DNA of 64,000 bases, taken from Hsuehochloa calcarea (Eukaryota > Streptophyta > Magnoliopsida > Poales > Poaceae). Position numbers and translations under genes: made by a program. The first letter of the stretch is position 1; each line of letters begins with the position of its first letter. Under the pieces are notes generated by a model that saw only the letters and a program-made list of their open reading frames with translations, was not told the DNA's origin and searched no databases. The stretch lies in the NCBI GenBank assembly GCA_036346395.1, contig JAYEVG010000034.1, positions 1 through 64,000 on the forward strand. Reading direction: 5' to 3'. Shown here piece after piece: positions 11,362 through 23,800 of this stretch.

Positions 11362-14300
11362 ATGGACAGCGCCCTGGCGAGCGCGGCGGCGATCGCCGAC
11401 CAACGCCAGAAGATCGAGCAGTACCGCCACATCCTCGCCTCCGTCCTCTCCTCTTCCCCGCCGGACATCTCCCAGGCCAAGCGCTTCCTCGACCACAGTA
11501 AATCGCTCTACCCAAACCCCAAACGTAGATGTCTGGATGTTTTAGTTTTGGTTTGGGTCTAATGGTTGGATTGGTGAGAGTGCAGTGGTGTCGGACGAGG
11601 TGCCGCTCGTGGTGTCGCGGCAGCTGCTGCAGACGTTCGCGCAGGAGCTGGGGAGGCTGGAGCCCGACGCTCAGAAGGATGTCGCCCACTACGCGCTCGC
11701 GCAGATCCAGCCTCGTGTGGTCTCCTTCGAGGAGCAGGTACGCACCCTTGTTTTCCTACGGTGACATCTAATTTTAACTCCCAGATAGCACTGGAATAGT
11801 TGTTGTATGTTGTACTGCACAGTCTGTAGAACTTGTATAAAATGTCATACTTTATTTTTGCCTACTAATGACTAGTATGCCTGCGCCCGTGCTCGACGCC
11901 CCATCGTTCGCGGCCTCGCCTCTCCCGTGCTCCATCCGCCACCCACTCCCCGCCCGCGCTCCGTTGGCCGCCTCGCCCCGCCCGCGGTCTACTGCCGCCG
12001 CTAGGGCTAGGGTTGGGAGAGAGAGTGGGAGTTGGGAGTTTGGGAAATGCCGAAATGGGGATTGGATCTGGAGTGGAGGCAGTGAGGCATACTCGGTTGG
12101 GCTGGGTGGGACGCGATTCCGCGAAGACAGCCCATGGCCGGGCCAGCAATGGAGGGTGGGAGGCTTGAAGGTCGGAGCAGGAACGAAGGCTCGGAGCCAA
12201 TCTCTTCTCCGGCATCTGTGGTACTAGGGAGGCAAGCAGGGGGGAAAGACCAGGGGGTAGGGGTGTTTCCGGATTGGAGGAAGCTCTGGCGGATGCCATA
12301 GCTTGCCATAATGGCAGGTCCGCCCCTGTATGTATGGAGTCTCTGATGTAATGGGGTTTTCTGTTGTTTTTGTGAGATTGGTTTCGGAATGGGCAATTTG
12401 GATTGTGAGGCTAATGATACTACAAGGGTGTCTGCAATGCGTGAAGATGATGCCATCACGTTAGCTCATTCGTGTAGTTTTAGCTTTAGATTGTGTAAGC
12501 AGGGGCAAGTAGTGAGGATAATGTTTGCACTTTTGCTGATGTCCTTTAGCATCATAATTTATACCTAGCAAACTTTTTAGGGGAGCCACGGAGATAGATC
12601 AGCTGTTTTATGCAATTACAGGGCAATCACAAGCCGTATCAGCCAATATGAAGCACTTGTGCTAGGTCAGCCAGCCAATTACAAGCTATAGGTCTGGGGC
12701 TTTGGTATGTGGCACTGGATCAAACTGAAATGGGAAATTATAGGGCAAGGTTAATGCACTGAAGCTTGTTAGCCCAATTGGTTAACTTATATTGAGTACT
12801 TGGTGGTAGTTCAAGACTAGAGAACATGAGGAAGGTTAATTCCCTGAAGGCCTGTTTGGTTAGATAGGGATTAGGTCTAATCCCTTTGGATGGATTGCAA
12901 ATTTGACTTTCCAATCCAAAGGGATTTGGTCTAATCCCTCCCTATCCAAACAAGTCCTTATTAGTTAACTTAAGTTCGTGGTATTTAGAGATCAGAGAGG
13001 AAGAGTAAAATTGCCAGGAAAGACTATTGCCCTGAAGCTTGTTGGTCCATTTGATTAAGTTATGTTGCCAGGAAAGACTAGAGGGAAAATGCAATTCATG
13101 CTGCTGCCGCTGCCACCATTGAGGGACTTGTGTTCTTATATAATTACTTTTATGGATATAATCTTCTAGTGAATTTGGTATATTTTCCGGGACCTTTTAT
13201 ATTACGAGTTAGTAATCAATCTAGTAAGCATTGAATTGCTGGGGATGCAGACACTGACTGTATAGTAAAAGTTGGCAGTGCAATTGATTAGGATGCATCT
13301 ATGCTGAGTTTTGGAACAAATCATTTTGTTTTGTGTAACCTTGATCCCGCAGATTCTGTGTAACATTTTTCTTTGTGGTTTTTGTTCCTTCATAGTTCAT
13401 AATTGTGGCTACAAGTAGAGGCAATAATGATCCATGCCCATATGCATTGCATCGCAGAAATATAAATATCTATAGTTTGCTTCATGCCACATGATCCATG
13501 CCCATATGCATTGCATCGCAGAAATATAAATATCTATAGTTTGCTTCATGCCACATGATCCATGCTTGTATGCATTGCATTACAGAAATCTAAATATCCA
13601 TATATGTTACTGATTAAGAGTTCTTGTTCCAATTGCAATTTATACTGTTTGATGGGCTTGAACTTTGTCAAGCTGCTGAAAGCACCCAGTAAAGCTAGCA
13701 ATTGAGTAATGTTGTTTCTCTTGATTGCAATTATGGTAATTATGTCAGTGGTCTTAGCTGTTCATTCCTAGGTAATAGCCATTATAAAAGTCCAAAGAAA
13801 ATTGGAATGTTTTAGTTCTTTTTACAAAATTCCTACTTTTGGAAGTAACATAAAGATCAAAGCTGTTTGATGTATAATCATGCAGAAAAAAGGTATGAAG
13901 AATTTATGCATTCATGTATGTGGAAGAAAATTGTCCAGTGATTTTATGTGATAATGTTACTGTTATTTCAGTATCTGCATGTAAATTGTCTTCTAGAGAA
14001 TGCCAATTTTGGGCGGTTTTTCTCTACCACGCATAACTGATATAATGTTAGTTTCTCTACACTTCATAGTATCTGAATTAACTCCTTTTGGTTTACTTCG
14101 TGTATCTGAATTAACTCCTTTTGGTTTACTTCGTGTTTGAACTTTGTTAGTATTATGTAGAGAACTTGTGTAATGTTCTTAATCTGTGACTTCGCTGGTT
14201 ATGTATTCACAGGTAGTAGTGATTAGAGAGAAGCTTGCAGAATTGTATGAATCTGAACAACAATGGTCGAAAGCAGCACAAATGCTTAGTGGGATTGACT

Positions 14301-17300
14301 TGGACTCAGGAATCAGGTAGAAACTGACTTTTGTCTCTCCAAACATGTGAACAGAGTTTTCTCCGAGTAATGGGAGTTCTGACCATTCTTTTTAAATCAG
14401 GATGCTTGATGACACAAACAAATTATCCAAATGTGTCCAGATTGCACGACTCTATTTGGAGGTTACTGTTCTTTGGCTGTTGTTATCATCATTGCATAGT
14501 GTCCGCTGGACTAATGTAGATCTTTGTAGGATGACGATGCAGTGAATGCTGAAGCTTTTATCAACAAAGCTTCGTTTTTGGTCACAAACAGTCACCATGA
14601 AGTTCTAAACTTACAGTACAAGGTTTGTTGGTGCAGAAACAATTGAACAATTTTTTTGCCTACTTAAAAAACAAAAGGTTTACTTCACCTTTCTGTTTTG
14701 TATCGTCTCAAGGTATGTTATGCAAGAATTTTGGATCTAAAGCGAAGATTCTTGGAAGCTGCACTCGATATTACGATATCTCTCAGATTGAACAACGCCA
14801 AATTGGAGATGAGTAAGGCTTTCTCCATTCAGTTTCAGATTTTTTTCCCCTTTCGCAATCTGTTTGCCTGCTATTCTTACCTCTTAAAAAATGTCTTGTA
14901 TGGTCATCTGTTGTCTTGCTGGTGCGATGGTGCCTATTTTCTATTTCTACACCCTTGCAATATTTCAATATTTTACATATTGCATGTATTTGAATTGCCC
15001 TACTTGCTAGCCATATTTTAGATATTGCATGTTGGCTACGTGAGATTAATTAAACAAATGGTATCTGCAACTGATGCTCAGAGAGATCGATGAAAATGCT
15101 TTGGAGCAAGCTCTTAGTGCTGCTGTGACGTGCACAATATTGGCTGGTGCTGGTCCACAACGCTCTCGTGTTCTTGCTACGTTGTACAAGGTATTGGCCT
15201 TTTAGGCTCATCTCAATATCTCTTTTCATTTATTGCTGAAATAACTTCTGCTAGCATCATGATCGTCTTAGCTCTCTCCCCATCCTGTGTTTGTCAATCG
15301 GAAACAATTAATGGCATGCAACTTTCTAGAGCTGTCACATATTTAGAGTTTTAGACAGACCGAGTTAAGTTGTTAACTAGCATGAGTTGCGGTTTGCGGC
15401 TGTTTCCTTTTCTCCCTTTGGTGGTGAAAACAAATTTCAATTTATGGGGTGTTTGGTTTGAGGGATCACCACCTCAGTTGAGGTGGGATCAAGGATAAAA
15501 ATCTCGAACCGGCGGTTTACGGTGGATCGGCGTAACGGTAACCGGCCGGTTACCGGATTTACCGGAAAAAAACCCGGATGAAATTCATTTGAATTTGCTT
15601 AAAAACCAGTCAAAATTTGAAAACTAGAATTTGAATTTGCTAAACGGGGAAAAACCGGCCGGGTTTTCCGTTACCGGACGGCGGTAACCGGCCGGGATTT
15701 TCATCCATGGGTGGGATGACCCAATCCCTCATTTTGTATTAGCCTTGGGCTTACGAAGGATGAAGTGGTGATGGACCAACCTATTCCATTTCCTCAAACC
15801 AAACAAGTGGTTAGGTTGGGAGCTAGGATCAGATGGTCCATTCACCGTCCGGTTTCCCAAACCAAACTCCCCATCACGGTACTCACCAGATTACCAGTTT
15901 TCCTGTTATCTGAAAATAAAAAGAACAATGTAATGTAAAACAAATTAAATTGCCTCCTGAAATTCATTGTTAAACTGAGTGCTGGATAATTTCATCCAAG
16001 GTCTAAAACACCCTGTTCTGTGAAAGTATCCACTTTGATACTGTTTTACTATTATCAACATCCTTTGTCCAGTTATTTTTAGGCTTTTTTTGGTAATTAT
16101 TTTGTTAAAATTAATTAAAAAATCCTAACATCCGTGGGCGGTTTCAGACTATGTCCAATGCCAGCAATCTATACATTTTTCTGGTCTCCAAATGATATTT
16201 TGTCTTCGCTACGAGGCTTGAAATTTGAAACCAACACTTATGTTGTATCTACAGTATTTTAGTTATCTGAAACACATTTGTTTTGCATAGCATCCAACTT
16301 ATCATAATGACGCTTAAATTACGTTATTATTGTTTGCCCCTTTCAGGATGAAAGATGCTCGAAGCTGAAGATATACCCAATACTGCAGAAGGTATCTGAT
16401 GTCGAAATACTCCCCTGGCAATATATCTTGGAACATATGTTCTCTTTATTGACAGGCTTTCTACTTTATTCAAATATTCAGGTTTATCTTGAAAGGATTT
16501 TGAGGAAACCAGAAATTGATGCATTTGCGGAGGAGTTGAGGCCGCATCAAGTAAGTGAACCTTCATACCCTCTTGCAAGATAAGTTGTCATTTGTGATAT
16601 TCTTGACTGGAGTTTTCTATTGTTCAACAGAAAGCTCTGTTGCCAGATAAGTCTACTGTGCTTGACCGGGCGATGATTGAGCATAATCTCCTTAGTGCCA
16701 GCAAACTTTACACTAATATCAGGTTAACTGATTCACTCTTTTTTTTCTTCTAGATTCATTACGATTCATTCATTGTAACAAACCATCGACTTATTTCTGC
16801 AGCTTTGATGAGCTTGGAACATTGTTGGGCATTGACCCTAGGAAGGTATGTTTCCTTGCAAATGTGTTGATTTTTTCATTTCCCTCAACTTTACCAGCAA
16901 TTGGGTCTGCCTGCCAAGTTTGCTTTTGATTTGTAAAAGAAAACCTAAAATTGCGGTAAGGCAAGAAAGGAAACATAATAATTTCACAAACCAGAAGATG
17001 CACATGTATGTTAAGCTTGACTCATTCTGATTTCAGTATCTACTGGTATAAAAAAATAAAAAATACAATTACTGGTTTGCTTGATTATGCGTGCATGTAG
17101 TTTTTACAGTATATGAGGTACAAAACAGCTGGCATGTATTGTTCAATCCTTCAAACTTAGAATCTGGGATACGCTCTGCTACCATTTAAATTCGAGCCTT
17201 CTTACTAGTGACATCGATATTGGCAGGCTGAGAAGATAGCATCTCGAATGATTTACGAAGATAGAATGCGGGGTTCAATTGATCAGGTATTTTAACGATT

Positions 17301-17754
17301 TCCTTTGTTTTCTCAGCATTGCACTATTTGCTGCTCAAGCATAGAATTCTGAAATTTTTACCTTATCATCATGATGTACTGTTTTGTGGTATAATTATGA
17401 GTTATTGATATGAGATTCGCTCATGTCTTTTGTTCTACAGGTTGAAGCTGTGATACATTTCGAGGACGACACTGAAGAGCTGCAGCAGTGGGACCAACAG
17501 GTTAGTTTAGCCTCTCATTGCTTCTTAGCTTTGCAAGTAAAAAAGGTGGCTTACACTCACCTGCACGTCCTCGGCATCAAATCTGTCTCCGCAAGTCCAT
17601 GCAATGTAATGCAACTAGTTACTAGAAAAATCAATCCATCGATTGCTAAACCTCGGTTGCACTCACTTGACACTCGCAGATTGCTGGACTGTGCCAAGCG
17701 CTGAACGACATCCTTGACAGCATGTCAAGCAAGGGAATGGCTATACCTGTGTGA
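11362..17754 (+). CDS. CSN4: COP9 signalosome complex subunit 4 (CSN4), 14 exons, one frameshift
   Basis: CSN4 is a PCI-domain subunit of the COP9 signalosome, which removes NEDD8/RUB1 from cullin ubiquitin ligases; plants need it for light signalling. Exons, all with GT-AG borders: 11362-11497, 11586-11737, 14213-14316, 14401-14461, 14530-14622, 14713-14812, 15082-15190, 16347-16391, 16482-16550, 16631-16722, 16803-16845, 17227-17286, 17441-17500, 17680-17754. Diagnostic peptides: QRQKIEQYRHILASVL (exon 1), VPLVVSRQLLQTFAQELGRL (exon 2), AAVTCTILAGAGPQRSRVL (exon 7), MIEHNLLSASKLYTNI (exon 10) and VEAVIHFEDDTEELQQWDQQ (exon 13). The expected length is 399 aa, against 397 in Arabidopsis. The start codon gives the family N-terminus. 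Exon 6 is 100 bases where phase needs 101: one base is missing near 14765-14769, where family members read EAALRYY. As written, translation stops at TGA 15126-15128 in exon 7. Intron 2 is 2.5 kb and intron 7 carries nested MITEs. Confidence 0.95.
12849..12957. mobile_element. Short palindromic MITE in CSN4 intron 2
   Basis: The ends GGCCTGTTTGG and CCAAACAAGTCC form an inverted pair, and the interior repeats AGGGATTAGGTCTAATCCC-like sequence in both directions, so the 109-bp unit is nearly a palindrome. No clean target duplication was found. It is a typical small non-autonomous element tolerated inside an intron. Confidence 0.55.
13427..13605. repeat. 64-bp tandem repeat (2 exact copies plus a diverged third)
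   Basis: Copies at 13427-13490 and 13491-13554 appear identical; a partial, diverged third copy follows to about 13605. Each unit starts ATGATCCATGCCCATATGC. It lies in CSN4 intron 2. The perfect identity suggests a recent duplication. Confidence 0.85.
14070..14135. repeat. 33-bp perfect tandem duplication in CSN4 intron 2
   Basis: The units at 14070-14102 and 14103-14135 both read TATCTGAATTAACTCC and continue identically to CTTCGTG. They sit about 80 bases upstream of the exon 3 acceptor. Confidence 0.85.
15445..15873. mobile_element. Tourist-like MITE in CSN4 intron 7, split by a second element
   Basis: The ends TGGGGTGTTTGGTTTG and CAAACCAAACTCCCCA (within the last bases as CCAAACCAAACTCCCCA) form a terminal inverted repeat. 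Flanking trinucleotides are TTA and TCA, an imperfect version of the TWA duplication of PIF/Harbinger (Tourist) elements. Without the inserted 228 bases (element plus one target copy) the unit is about 200 bp, normal for this class. A GAGGTGGGAT...GGATGACCCA arrangement near the insertion continues the host sequence. Confidence 0.65.
15490..15709. mobile_element. hAT-type MITE nested in the Tourist-like MITE
   Basis: The ends CAAGGATAAAAATC and GATTTTCATCCATG are imperfect inverted repeats resembling the GGATGAAAA ends of Ac/Ds-like hAT elements. The flanking octamer GGTGGGAT is repeated exactly at 15482-15489 and 15710-15717, the 8-bp target duplication expected of hAT insertion. The 220-bp interior is rich in CCGGTTACCGG-type palindromes. 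It encodes no protein. Confidence 0.85.
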
Positions 17755-18563
17755 AGAAGTTTGTCCATCCAGTTGCTTCGATGGTACCTGTGAGAACTGT
17801 GGTCACACCTCCCGGATTAACATTTTGTACAGATATTTGCTGTTGCAAGTATTAGTCATGAGCTTTGGGGACCAATTTTGGTATACAATCAATCATCTGA
17901 TGCTAAATCAGGGTGGAAAATGCTGCCCTACCCAAGCCATGTGCCCCGGTGTTCAGTGGGTTTAGGTACACCGTACACGCTCATTGCTGGACAGATCAGG
18001 GCCGCAGCATAATGGTGGCTACGAAACATGAACTGAAATCCGTTATGTTACTACCTTTGTTATTTCCTGGTGGATTGTAGCCTTTCTTTCGTAGCCTCAT
18101 TCTTCCGTTCTTTGGTCCTCCATTGCGTTCTTAAATACCAACGATGGTTACTGGCATACTTGATCGTTGATAGGACACGCTATGTGGGCATTCAACTTCG
18201 ATCGAGCTCCTTGCTTCTTGATGTGTCTTCCTTCCTAACAATCTATGGCTAGTTTGACTGCATTCGGCCTTCAAGAGCCCATGGTGGTTGCTTAGATGTA
18301 GTTTCCCGCATGCTGCAACCTGCGAACAATATCTTATAAGGCACGAAGACTCGGACCACCAATGGTAAAAGTAGGTAGGAGCTAATGGTCACAACTTAAT
18401 ACAAGCAGGGCGAAGCACTGAAGCACTTCACAGTTCGTATACCAGCTACAGCAAAACACAGTGGACACAACACAACAAAACAACACAAGAAGACTCGCCC
18501 TCTACACGACTGTGGCCACCGTTATTTATACGGCAATACGGTGGAAAGACTCGGGAACACTGC
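17755..18563. other. CSN4 3' flank and spacer to the convergent cupin gene
   Basis: It presumably holds the CSN4 3' untranslated region (to roughly 18260) and that of the oppositely oriented cupin gene. No other gene, repeat or element was recognised. Confidence 0.4.
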
Positions 18564-20840
18564 TCACGCGCTCTTTAACACGCCACCCTTGCGGACACGG
18601 TAGCGCTTCTTCAGATTCTTGGACGAGCGATACTGCGGTTCTCCCCACTCACCTTCCCCTCCCTCCTCTTCTCTCCTCGGTTCATCTCCTCCCCCGCCCT
18701 CTTCCTCTGGCTCTTTCCTCCTCTTCTTGCTCTCTCCTCCTCTTGCTCCCTCCTCCTCTCTCCTTTCCTGCTGCTCCTGTTCTTGCCTTGCCCGTTCTTC
18801 CTCTCTTCTTTTCCACTCTTCTTCCTCTCTCCTCCTTTCTTCCTGCTCTTGCTCCCCCTTTCCCTTTCCCTTCCCCCCTGCTCTTCCTCCTCCTTGCGCC
18901 GTCTCCATTCCTCCTGCTCCGCCTTCTTCTCCAGCTCCTCTGCGCACGAGGTGCACGCCAGTATGGTCGAGTCGCACCGCGCAGATAGCAACCTCTCCAC
19001 GGCGGTAGGGTTGTTCTGGCCCAGCGACAGCGCCAGTATCTCCTTGCCGATGACCTGCAGCACCGACCGACTCCCGGCCAAGAACTGCGGGTGGTTAAGC
19101 CCCATGTCGGTGCTGAACCCGACGAACACAAACGAGTCGTTGTTGAACGATATCTGCGCCATCGGGTGAAACTTCGGCACCACGAAGACGTCGCCTTCCT
19201 TCACCCTGAATGCTGAGTTCCTGCACCTGATGCCTTCACCGTGATCACCACCAGGCAGACTACCACCACCCTCGTGGTGCCCTCTCTTGCTCTCGCCCGA
19301 CCCGACGGGCTGCTCGGGCAGATCGTCTGTACTATCCCTTCACCGTCGGTTACAATGGCGATCTCCGTCGCTTTCGGATTCCAGTGAGGCCCCATCATGG
19401 CGCCCTGCAAATTGACCAGAGGAAACTTTCTGTCTTAGCACGAGAACTGAAAAGCTACTAAATGCAGCGAGAGAGATAAATGTGCAATGTGCTCACCGTG
19501 GTCAAGTTCACCATGAACATGCCAATGTTGGATCCCTGCAGGGTCTGGAGGTTTTCATTGGTCATTGATCGGCTCCACCCGTAGCAGTTCTCGACGTCGG
19601 GCTCGCCGGAGAAGAAGTTGAACGTCTTGGTCTTGGACTTCTTGTCCTTCTTGTGTTTATGCTTGTCCTTAGGCTTATCCTTCTTTTTCTTCTTGTTCAA
19701 GAAGTACGGGTCTCGGACACCCCACAGCGCATCAAAGATGTCTTCCTTCCAATTTAACTCCTCGTCCTTGTCCTCTGGATTGTAAGGTATGATCGATGGT
19801 GGGCTCTGCGTCGATTTGATCGCTTCCACCACCTCACGAGGAGCCTTAGGAAGACGAACAATTTAATCTAGTCGATGTAGTAATTTCTAGATGGCAAGAC
19901 ATACATGTTGTTTTTTCCAACTTGACCGACATAAGTCTACATACATCACACGTCTCAAATAACATCAGTAAATAACATTGTCAATTATTCATCAGCTAAA
20001 TTATATTAGACTTAGCCACATGGTCTAACAACTTCAAATCCTTTCAGTAACACCCGACCGAGTAAGCTTCCGACTTCGGATTCTGCATGGATGCAAAATA
20101 CTCATCACTAGAATGAACAAATTGACAGATCACCAACAGGCAAGCAGCCAGGAGAGTCAATTGTGCGAGGAAAGATATGTTTGTACCGAGGGATCATCGG
20201 TGTCGGTGCCGTCGCTAGTGAAGATGGCGTAAATCCGAAGACGCTCTCTCGTTGCGCAGGGGTAGCTCTGAATGTAGGAGAATGGTTCCCTGTTCCAAGT
20301 TGTAGACGTCTCCTCTTTCCACTTCGAGGGAACCGGTTTCGCTGTTGCCTTCTTCTATGTAAGTCACCTTACCCCTCCCTGCCCCCACAAATCACAATAT
20401 TAGCCACATTAACAAGTGTACTTTTAGAGAAAAAAAACTACTCCACATTGCTCTAAACTTTTTTTTTTCTACAAAGAAAATAGCTAGCCAAGTACATCTA
20501 AGTACTAACAATGTAGATTTCTTAAATTAAGTACGTATCACATATGTATGGATGATACTTACCGCTGTGCACGTAGAACACCATGTCGGCATGCAGCTGC
20601 ACGGGCAGGAACAGCGCGCCGGGATCCATCGCGATGAACTGCAGCCGGTACGCCGTGCCCGCTTCGTCGGCAACATCCACGGCCGTAACCGTGCCGGCCG
20701 GCCTCGCTTGCCGCAACCACCCTCCGCTTCTCCTTCTCGACAACTTGGCCACCCACCCCGCCGCTCAGCCTCCGTTTCTCGTGCGCCGCGGCCGAGACGG
20801 CCAGAAGCAGAACGAGCCACCGAGCCGGAGCCACCGCCAT
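18564..20840 (-). pseudogene. Vicilin-like two-cupin protein (At2g18540 type), four exons, frame-broken
   Basis: Exons on the minus strand: 20840-20563, 20378-20187, 19844-19497, 19404-18564. A signal peptide opens the protein (MAVAPARWLVLLLAVSAAA). The first cupin barrel spans exons 1-2 (YRLQFIAMDPGALFLPVQLH, FYVHSG, then GKVTYIEEG). Exon 3 is intact, with a Lys-rich insert (KDKPKDKHKHKKDKKSK). Exon 4 carries the second cupin (GPHWNPKATEIAIVTDGEG, then VKEGDVFVVPKFHPMAQISF) and a long Glu/Arg-rich tail ending RVRKGGVLKSA. This layout matches vicilin-like (7S globulin) proteins with charged C-terminal tails, secreted or stored in seeds. Exon lengths and phases imply four single-base indels: one extra base near 20700, one extra near 20285, one missing near 19299 and one missing around 18880. 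It is either a pseudogene or a gene with sequencing errors. The family call is firm; the functional state is not. Confidence 0.85.
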
Positions 20841-23800
20841 GTCTCCACTCTATGTTACTCCGCCCTCGCGCGGTGTGCGAAGTGGTGGAAGGCTTCGGCG
20901 CTTCATATGTAGGCACTGGTCAGGGTTCGGTGATGGGTGGCGTGTGCGACGTGGGAGATCGTGGCATGGTGTCCGTGCATGGGCGCAGCGTGGCCTGGTG
21001 ACGACGGAGAGGTGGTAGCTGGCTGTAGTCTTGTGGCTTGTGTGTCCGTGCGTTGTTGGCCACTTGGGCTGGGTGGCGCAGACGCGCAGTGAGGTGGGCA
21101 GTGAGGTGGGCTGCACACTGGAGTGGGATATTCATATATCCATCAAACTCATCGTTTGGATGGACTCATGAAGAATAAGATATGTCTTGAGATTGCTAAT
21201 GTTCATTTTGAAAGCATGATTTTGCTACTGCACTTTAGCTATATTGCTTTCAGATTTATGCAATTTTGTTTGCATGAGAGCATTGGAATAGTACTAAACA
21301 GATTCTCTAGCTAGGATGCTTTCGCGGTACCACAATGCAAGCCTTAATCAGGGTAAGTTATATATATAGTAGACGCGAAAAGTTTTTCAGCCTAAAAATG
21401 AACGAACTTCATCCATGTACTTGGTGTTTCAGATCGAAAAATCCGGTATAAGTGAAAATTCTGCTGTTGTTAATAGTAAAACCTGATCCGCCGCACTTTT
21501 CTTCTCCGTTTTTTTCGGCCTCTTCGGCTTTTCAGGCCTTTTGGGGCCGGCCTCTTCTTTAATGAAACTAGCAAGGTCGGATGCGCTACAATGGAGTCTA
21601 AAAAAGGTGATATATAATCATCAAACGTAATCTCAAATCGTACAGTGAACATTAATTTTTATGCACGTACATAGCTGAGTGAACGATACGTTTCAACGGA
21701 AATTCAATCTTCATGCCATTGTGCACTCATCCTGTGAAGCAAACAAAATATTTTTTTATTCTTCAATTTAAATAGACCATCCTATAAATTTAACTGAGTT
21801 CTATTTAGTTACATGCCTAACCACAACAGCCCATACAGAACCACTGGCAATCATCTTAAAACAGGGCAAGGATCGTTATATCAGTTACAAAGATGGCAAA
21901 CCGAAAGGTACGAGGTTTCACAAAAAGAAGAAGCTTAATTCAGTTCTTCATCTTCAGCCTGGCAACAAGTGGTCATAACATCCTTCCATATCCTTAAGCT
22001 TAGAATCTACCAAATCATTAAATCTAGCAAATGACAAGGTTTGAGAAGCCCAATGCTTGGCTATTTTAACATGTGAAGACATAAAATGTAAAAACAAAAA
22101 CAGGATTCATGCTAAGAAATTTTGCAAATAAATTCGAAATATGCTTTCCATATGACTATACAACACACTTAGAGAGAGAAGGCTTATGTTGAAGCCAACT
22201 TAAATGCCTTGTGGAGTTTGTCCTCCTCAGTTCTTGCTGCCTCATTCTTCTGCATGGAAACATCTTAAGTGACCGATGTGCAACAAAATTATTTGGGGAG
22301 TTAATAAGGTTTCTTTGAGAAGAGTTCTTTCTTTAACTACACTATCTAGTATTGTGTCAACAGTAGTTGACATAAGGTGGTTGCAGGAAGATATGGTTCA
22401 GGATATGATCTCTCCTCCTATTCAGTAAAATTCTTCAGCTTTCTAAAGTATAAAAATCACACCTAATTTTTTGTTTTACATCATCTTCATATTAAAAGAG
22501 AATAAGCTAACAACAGTAAGCATGATCAAACAAGACATGGATCACAGTGGTCATGTACACCAATCGTTGTATACCTACGAAATGGTACGCTATATATTTA
22601 TCTTGGATGGTGCCAATCAAATGATCCACGTATTCAGGATAGGACATGATATCAACTTGAAATGAAGAAAGCACATGAAATTAGGATATGCCAACAACGA
22701 AGAAAAATAACTATCCAGATAGATGACAAAGTGCATATGAACCAAATCGGTACATACACACACACACACATGAAACAATTGCAGTACATCCCTAAATAAA
22801 AAGAAACGAGATGAGGAAGGATCAGACCTATGTTGCATAGGAGGCAAAGGCTGTGTCACTAATGAGATCACCGTAGAGCTATCAATGTGTCCACGGGTCA
22901 TTGCGTTAGCTGCAGTCACTCTCCTGGACTTAGTATCTTTCCTTCTCGATCGACCATCTAAAGAGACGAAGCAAATCAGGTTAGAGAATAGGAAAAAGAA
23001 TGATTGCTAGGAAAATATAATTTTTTGCAATAGAGTAATGAGGCAATGGACCATGGACGATATTGACATAGCTGGCATGCTCAGCGGCGAAGAGCGATGA
23101 GACATCATTCCAAGCTCCCGCGCCTCCACAACCTGGTCTGTCCTTGCACAACATCAACTCGGCGCACTACACTAAATACCAGAACAACGCAACTCACGGC
23201 GGGCGTAGGCGCAAACATGCCAGAAGGAACACGTCCATGGGCACGGTGTCCGTGCGCAGAGTGGCTTCCACAATCCGCTGCACCTTCTCCTCGTGCAATA
23301 CCTCCTACCGCCACCAGAGCCCCAAGCTACTATCACTGAACTCCGATCTGGTGTTGCGTCTCGCCCTCACCAGATTGAATTGCACAAATATAGAAACGAA
23401 GGGAGAAGAGAAGGGAGGGAGGGAGGCCAAAGATGTAGATTGGGATGTGAGAATAGGCAGTTGGGAGCGGGAGAAAATCGCTATGAGATTTAGTGCTAGA
23501 GAGAGAGAGGGATAGTTAAGGGTCGTGTGGATCGACATTTAGCTATGGAGGAAGAGGTGGCGAGGCGGTTGCCGGAACTGGGGAGGTGGTGAGGTGGTTT
23601 TTGCTCAAAGACGCTGAGAGGGCCACCTATCAGGTGTTGTTTGCACAAGAGGAGCTGTGCGGAGGATTGTCCTCCTGTGCGGGGTAAACCCCATCTTTTA
23701 TTAGTAGAGATATTGGCAGATCTACCATTTCTTGAAAAAAGTAAAACATGATTGGATAAAGTAGTATCTAACTTGACAAAAACGGGCAACGCAGAACAGC

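Noticed and set aside
18461..19169. Plus-strand Ser/Pro/Leu-rich open frames
   Set aside because: Antisense shadows of the Glu/Arg-rich tail of the cupin gene.
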